From: an uncultured Clostridia bacterium
GTDB taxonomy: Bacteria; Bacillota; Clostridia; Christensenellales; Aristaeellaceae
DNA length: 64,000 nt
Direction: 5' to 3'
Assembly: GCA_934636105.1 (NCBI GenBank)
Contig: CAKTZR010000002.1
Coordinates: forward strand, 186,001 to 250,000
Positions 59,977 to 64,000 of this stretch are shown here, one piece after another; the stretch's first letter is position 1; each line of letters starts with the position of its first letter. The translations under genes were made by a program, and so were the position numbers. Under the pieces are notes generated by a model. The model saw only the letters and a program-made list of their open reading frames with translations. It made no database searches and had not been told where the DNA came from.

Positions 59977-61185
59977 TTAGATTCGATGCTGCTTGAGGAA
60001 ATACGCCATGTCGCCCATCGCCTTGGTGAGCGTCTCCGGCTCCGGCAGCATGACGATGCGGAAGCGCAGATCCTCGTGCCAGTCAAACCCGCCTCCGGGA
60101 ATGACAAGCACGTGCTGCTCGTGCAGGAACTTCATCGCGAAGTCGTGCGCATCCTCAAAGTCAAACTTGCTCTTGTCCAGCCGCGGGAACAGATAGAACG
60201 CCGCATGGCTGGGCACGTAATCCACGCCGTCAATCTTGTCCAGCGCTTCAAACGTCGCCTTGCGCTGCTCAAACAGGCGGCCGCCCGGCACGATCATCTC
60301 ATGCGTGCTCTCGCTGTCCACCAGCGCCGCCGGAATGACCAGCTGTGTCAGCGCGTTGCCGCACAGGCGCATGGAGGCCAGCTGCATCACGCCGTCCTTC
60401 ACCTCGTCCAGCTCGCCCTTCGGGCCGGAGAACACCATCCAGCCGCAGCGGAAGCCGCAGACGATGTGGCTCTTGGACAGGCCGTTGAACGTCACGCACG
60501 GCACATCCGGGGCCAGCGCGCCAATGGACTCGTGGCGCAGGCCGTCCATCACCAGGCGATCATAAATTTCGTCCGCCAGCAGCACCAGATGATGCTGACG
60601 CGCGATTTCCGCAATCGCCAGCAGCACGTCCTTGCTGTAAACCGCGCCGGTCGGGTTGTTCGGGTTGATGACCAGAATCGCCTTCGTGCGGTCGGTAATC
60701 TTGCTCTTGATGTCGTCGATATCCGGGTTCCACTCGTTGTTCGGGTCGCAGCGATAGAACACCGGCTTGCCGCCGCAGAGATAGGCGTTGTTGCTCCACA
60801 GCGAGTAGCACGGCGACGGCAGCAGGATTTCGTCCCCCGTGCCGATCAGCGCGTTCATCAGCATGCTGGCCGCTTCGCTCACGCCGTTGCAGATGAACAC
60901 GTCGTTGGGCATGATGCCCTGCAAACCGCGCCCGATGTGATAGGTGCAGATGACGTTGCGCGCCGCCGCCATGCCGCGCACGTCGCAATACGGCACGGCT
61001 TCGTCGATGTGCAGCGCCAGCGCCTGACGGACGCTGTTGGGCAGTTTAAAGCCAAAACGGCCGGGGTTGCCCGTGTTGAGCTTGAGGACGTTGACGCCCT
61101 CGGACTCCATGCGCAGGGCTTCCTGATACAGCGGGCCGCGAATATCGGAATGGACATGATCCAATCGATCTGAACGGGTTATCAT
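59977..61185 (-). CDS. PLP-dependent aminotransferase (AlaA-like)
   Basis: A 402-residue class I aminotransferase. RSDRLDHVHSDIRGPLYQEALRMESEG, LKLNTGNPGRFGF and VCNGVSEAASMLMNAL are AlaA-like; the PLP lysine is in NGLSKSHIVCGFRCGWM, and PNNPTGAVY plus DEIYDRLVMDG are conserved. It probably interconverts alanine and pyruvate with glutamate. GAGGGAAAAAA precedes ATG 61185. It is read after the phnE genes but no strong coupling is seen. Confidence 0.92.
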   Translation of the reverse strand: MITRSDRLDHVHSDIRGPLYQEALRMESEGVNVLKLNTGNPGRFGFKLPNSVRQALALHIDEAVPYCDVRGMAAARNVICTYHIGRGLQGIMPNDVFICNGVSEAASMLMNALIGTGDEILLPSPCYSLWSNNAYLCGGKPVFYRCDPNNEWNPDIDDIKSKITDRTKAILVINPNNPTGAVYSKDVLLAIAEIARQHHLVLLADEIYDRLVMDGLRHESIGALAPDVPCVTFNGLSKSHIVCGFRCGWMVFSGPKGELDEVKDGVMQLASMRLCGNALTQLVIPAALVDSESTHEMIVPGGRLFEQRKATFEALDKIDGVDYVPSHAAFYLFPRLDKSKFDFEDAHDFAMKFLHEQHVLVIPGGGFDWHEDLRFRIVMLPEPETLTKAMGDMAYFLKQHRI

Positions 61186-61227
61186 TTTTTTCCCTCGATT
61201 CCGGTAAAAATGTGCGTCCAAAAATGG

Positions 61228-61243
61228 ACAATAGATATATTGT
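61228..61243. promoter_or_regulatory. ACAATA/TATTGT inverted repeat
   Basis: ACAATA-GATA-TATTGT, perfect, between the last phnE gene and the aminotransferase. It may be an operator for the latter; no promoter is clear. Confidence 0.4.
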
Positions 61244-61268
61244 TCGCTTTCAAAGGAAAAAATCCTTT

Positions 61269-62051
61269 TTATCGGAGCTTCTTTCTCACCCAGCCGGTCA
61301 GCATGTCCAGCAGGAAGACCGTCACGATGACCGTCAGCAGGATGATCCCCACACGCGGCCAGCGGCACGCCTGAATCGCGAAGATCAGCGTCGCGCCAAT
61401 GCCGCCCGCGCCGACAAGGCCGAGCGTAGACGCGCTGCGCACCGCAATTTCAAAATGATTGAGCACCAGCGACGCATAAATCGGCATGAGCTGCGGCAGC
61501 CGGGCGTAGAACATCGTCTGCACGCCGTTCGCGCCGACCGCGTGGCAGGCTTCCACCGGGGTTTCATCCATGCGCTCCATTTCCTCGGTAAAGAGCTTGC
61601 CGAGCATGCCGATCTGATGCACGCCGATAGCCAGCACGCCCGCAAACGCGCCCGGGCCGACCACCTTGATGAAGATGATTGCGTAAACCAGCTCCGGGAA
61701 TGCGCGCAGCACGTCGAGCACAAACTTGCCCACGCGCGGCACAACCGGGTTTTTCCACAGGTTTCGGGAGGCCAGCAGCGTGAACGGAATCGCCAGAATC
61801 GTGCCGATGGTCGTGCCAAAGAAGCCGATCCCCACCGTCAGCAGCATCAGGTGGAAGATATCCTCCGAGCTGCCCGTGTAAAACGCCGCGAAATCCGGCT
61901 GAAACAGGTTCACAATCGTCGCGCGGAACGTGCCCCACGAGAAATAATGCAGCGTGCTCCAATCGATATCCGCCGCGCACCAGACGAGCAGCGCAACCGT
62001 TGCGACGGCAATCGCCCACTTTTTGAGCGAATCGGAAAGCTTCATCCTCAT
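61269..62051 (-). CDS. phnE: Phosphonate/phosphite-type ABC permease, second copy
   Basis: A 260-residue PhnE-like permease with about six TM helices. The EAA loop region EEMERMDETPVEACHAVGANGVQTMFYARLPQ is the ATPase contact. It shares family with the adjacent permease (62048) but is divergent in sequence, so the transporter is probably a heterodimer. ATG 62051 overlaps the upstream gene stop by four bases. Substrate class is inferred from PhnC/PhnD type relatives. Confidence 0.9.
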   Translation of the reverse strand: MRMKLSDSLKKWAIAVATVALLVWCAADIDWSTLHYFSWGTFRATIVNLFQPDFAAFYTGSSEDIFHLMLLTVGIGFFGTTIGTILAIPFTLLASRNLWKNPVVPRVGKFVLDVLRAFPELVYAIIFIKVVGPGAFAGVLAIGVHQIGMLGKLFTEEMERMDETPVEACHAVGANGVQTMFYARLPQLMPIYASLVLNHFEIAVRSASTLGLVGAGGIGATLIFAIQACRWPRVGIILLTVIVTVFLLDMLTGWVRKKLR

Positions 62052-62827
62052 TTCAGCCTCCTGCGAATCGCTTCGGAGAGCGCATCCACCACCACGACCA
62101 CCGCAAAGATGAACAGAATGATGATCGATACGCGCTCATACTTAAACAACCCAAGCGCTTCATTGAGTTTCACGCCGATGCCGCCCGCGCCGACATAGCC
62201 TAACACCGTGGACGCGCGCACGTTCAGCTCAAAGGCATAAAACGTGTAGCTGACCACGCTGGAGGTGATCTGCGGCCAGATGGCCCAGACCGCAACCTTG
62301 AGCTTGTTTGCGCCGACCGCCGTCGCGGCCTCCACCGGGCTTAAGTCGATGGTTTCAATCGCCTCGAAGATCAGCTGTGAGGCCATGCCGAACGTGAAAA
62401 TCGCAATGGTCAGCACGCCCGTCGCCTCGCCAATGCCCACAATCGCCACCAGCAGCGAAGCCAGCAGCAGGTTCGGAATCGTGCGGATGACATTCAGGAA
62501 AAAGCGGCAGATGCCAGTGACGATTTTGTTATCCGTCACCACCGTCGTCGCCAGAAACGAAAACGGAATCGCCAGCAAAATGCCCAGCGCCGTGCCCAGC
62601 GCGGACATCTTGAGCGTTTTGACCATCGGATCGATCAGCTTGGGCAGATAGGAAAACTGCGGATTTGCCAGCTTTTTGAGAAAAACGCCCACCTGACCGA
62701 TGTTTCCGGCCAGCTGTTCAAAATCCGCGCCGGTGCTGACGACGCTCGCATACAGACACGCCAGCAGAATCAGCGCGACAAACAGATGCTTGTACCACTC
62801 GAAGTGGACGGTATCCTTAATTTTCAT
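62048..62827 (-). CDS. phnE: Phosphonate/phosphite-type ABC permease, first copy
   Basis: A 259-residue PhnE-like permease with about six TM helices. IETIDLSPVEAATAVGANKLKVAVWAIWPQ is its EAA loop. ATG 62827 follows AAGGA; it lies inside the end of phnC, giving an 11-base overlap, so the operon is tightly coupled. The GAGGIG motif near the C-terminal helix (GYVGAGGIGVKLNEAL) is family-typical. Pairs with the second permease at 61269. Confidence 0.9.
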   Translation of the reverse strand: MKIKDTVHFEWYKHLFVALILLACLYASVVSTGADFEQLAGNIGQVGVFLKKLANPQFSYLPKLIDPMVKTLKMSALGTALGILLAIPFSFLATTVVTDNKIVTGICRFFLNVIRTIPNLLLASLLVAIVGIGEATGVLTIAIFTFGMASQLIFEAIETIDLSPVEAATAVGANKLKVAVWAIWPQITSSVVSYTFYAFELNVRASTVLGYVGAGGIGVKLNEALGLFKYERVSIIILFIFAVVVVVDALSEAIRRRLK

Positions 62828-63587
62828 GCCGCGCCCCATCCTTCAAAAACGAATCGCCCTTGTAAACCATGCGCAGCACATCATCCGTCAGCGCATCCGG
62901 CGTACCGTCGAAGACAAGCCGGCCATCCTGCAAGGCGATGATGCGGTCGGAGAACTGCTTCGCCAGCTCGATGGAATGGATGTTGACGACAACCGTCTTG
63001 CCCATCGTGCGGTTGATGCTTTTCAGCTCGGTCAAAATCTCCTGCGAGGTCACCGGGTCGAGCGAAGCCACCGGCTCGTCGGCCAAAATGATGTTGGCCT
63101 CCTGAAAGAGCGTCCGGGCAATGGAAACGCGCTGCTGCTGGCCGCCGGAGAGGTTGTCACAGCGGTCATGCAGCTTTTCCGCCAGATTCACCTTTTCCAG
63201 CACACTCTGACAGAGGGCGTAATCCTCCCTGGAGAACAGGCCGAACACGCTCTTGAAGGTGGAATAATACCCCAGCTTGCCGGAGAGCACGTTCTTCTGC
63301 ACCGTCAGGCGCTTGACCAGATTGAACTGTTGGGAAATTAGACCAATCTTGCGACGAATCAGCTTCAGCTCGCGCTTGCCCGCCTTGGTGATCGATTGAC
63401 CGTCGATGGCCACGTCGCCCTCGGTCACGTCGTTCAGGCGGTTGATGGCGCGCAGCAGCGTGCTCTTGCCTGCGCCGGACAGGCCGATGATGGAGACATA
63501 TTCTCCATCCGGGATCGTCAGATTGATATCGACAAGCCCTTTCACGCCGTTTGGATAGGTTTTGGATACATGGTCAAACGTAATCAT
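62817..63587 (-). CDS. phnC: Phosphonate/phosphite-type ABC transporter ATP-binding protein
   Basis: A 256-residue ABC ATPase. Walker A GLSGAGKST, Q-loop ISQQFNLV, signature LSGGQQQRVSIAR, Walker B ILADEPVASLD and H-loop VNIHS are complete. MITFDHVSKTYPNGVKGL is the PhnC-like start. ATG 63587 is favoured over the longer ORF. It energises the two PhnE permeases. Part of a phnD-phnC-phnE-phnE operon without any phosphonate lyase gene in view. Confidence 0.93.
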   Translation of the reverse strand: MITFDHVSKTYPNGVKGLVDINLTIPDGEYVSIIGLSGAGKSTLLRAINRLNDVTEGDVAIDGQSITKAGKRELKLIRRKIGLISQQFNLVKRLTVQKNVLSGKLGYYSTFKSVFGLFSREDYALCQSVLEKVNLAEKLHDRCDNLSGGQQQRVSIARTLFQEANIILADEPVASLDPVTSQEILTELKSINRTMGKTVVVNIHSIELAKQFSDRIIALQDGRLVFDGTPDALTDDVLRMVYKGDSFLKDGARHEN

Positions 63588-63660
63588 GTTGTTCCCCACT
63601 CGCTTCCGATTGGTCTTTTTCGTTGTTCGCCGTTTTTTCTTAAACAACAGAAAGCGGTAC

Positions 63661-63682
63661 TCCTCCCCGGTCAGGGGGAAGA
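63661..63682 (-). other. Hairpin between phnD and phnC
   Basis: Minus-strand TCTTCCCC / GGGGAGGA hairpin just after the phnD stop. It could damp read-through so that the binding protein is made in excess over the ATPase. Confidence 0.45.
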
Positions 63683-63715
63683 ATACCCTTTCTTTATGCC
63701 GTTTTCAATTTGCGC

Positions 63716-64000
63716 TTAGTCCGCCGCCAGCTCGATGTACTGGGCGATGGTGTCGTAATCGGCCTCGTTCGCCTCGACATAGCCGCTGTGGTTCCAGGTC
63801 TTCATGATTTCAAGGCCCTTCTCGTCGGCCGCCATCTTGAGGAAAGCTTCCTTCACCGCTTCCGCATCATTGTCAGACAGGCGGGTGTTGACCGCAATCG
63901 CGTCGTTCGGGATATCGCCGTCGGACAGCTTCGCCACGGAGAGCAGGCTGTACAGGTCATACGGGTTGCCGCTCTCGTCGAGCACGGCGTTGGCAAACAC
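63716..64000 (-). CDS. phnD: PhnD-type substrate-binding protein, C-terminal part (cut by window edge)
   Basis: The last 94 residues or so of a phosphate/phosphite/phosphonate-binding lipoprotein of the PhnD type. The sequence (VNTRLSDNDAEAVKEAFLKMAADEKGLEIMKTWNHSGYVEANEADYDTI) matches its C-terminal lobe. The N-terminal lipobox and ligand-binding residues lie beyond the window. First gene of the operon, upstream of phnC. Ligand specificity cannot be judged. Confidence 0.85.
   Translation of the reverse strand: MFANAVLDESGNPYDLYSLLSVAKLSDGDIPNDAIAVNTRLSDNDAEAVKEAFLKMAADEKGLEIMKTWNHSGYVEANEADYDTIAQYIELAAD

Overview
The window reads as a chromosomal segment of a spore-forming, GC-rich member of the Clostridia (Bacillota), probably an anaerobic gut-type commensal. 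The sequence-level reasons are a spoIIGA-sigE pair, dipicolinate synthase subunits A and B, a SpoVB-like flippase, a T-box leader ahead of cysES, the Firmicutes order darA-holB-ricT, RNase J, an LPXTG-anchored protein, a 2[4Fe-4S] ferredoxin and a flavodoxin. A Christensenellales-like lineage is possible but is only an inference from gene style. No rRNA or tRNA gene, CRISPR array, transposase or phage gene was seen; both window ends cut genes (RNase J at the left, a PhnD-type binding protein at the right).

Layout. 0-12.5 kb is almost entirely minus strand: RNase J, thioredoxin, RseC-like protein, histidyl-tRNA synthetase, a long FtsK/SpoIIIE translocase, a secreted DUF3298-like protein, dpaA-dpaB, MscL with an added zinc ribbon, scpA-scpB and a site-2 protease. 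12.6-22 kb holds a GGDEF-EAL-GGDEF protein, the spoIIGA-sigE operon with a Spo0A-style promoter, the T-box controlled cysE-cysS operon, a 42-residue membrane protein and an orphan dnaK. 22-36 kb has an ECF sigma factor with its membrane partner, two predicted membrane/hydrolase genes, a TetR regulator beside a radical SAM protein fused in operon with metK, a candidate small RNA, rsmI and dCMP deaminase, a SpoVB-like flippase, two HAD phosphatases and a DUF3793-flavodoxin operon behind two DtxR/IdeR-like boxes. 36-51 kb contains the LPXTG protein, a DmpA-type P1 peptidase, CapA-like protein, ferredoxin, ricT-holB-darA, a M24 peptidase, a LysR regulator, an amidohydrolase, a membrane metallophosphoesterase and a DUF975/PF06541 protein. 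51-64 kb has a methyltransferase, C69 and M18 peptidases, a DUF2974 hydrolase, two esterase-like hydrolases plus an ATP-grasp ligase separated by palindromic repeats, an AlaA-type aminotransferase, and a phnDCEE transporter.

The most distinctive feature is three families of intergenic structured repeats. Family A consists of roughly 125-180 bp inverted units whose inner stems co-vary between copies. Family C is a two-hairpin module, also with compensatory changes. Family B is a short palindromic REP-like repeat. They sit between genes, sometimes inside what look like operons, and one copy supplies the ribosome binding site of the downstream gene. Together with a free-standing small RNA unit (29.7-29.9 kb), the esterase/ATP-grasp block (56.6-59.8 kb) and the TetR-radical SAM-metK unit, these are the best candidates for undescribed biology. 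Regulatory sites were read by eye; starts were moved from the longest ORF to the codon with the best Shine-Dalgarno spacing where the two disagreed.
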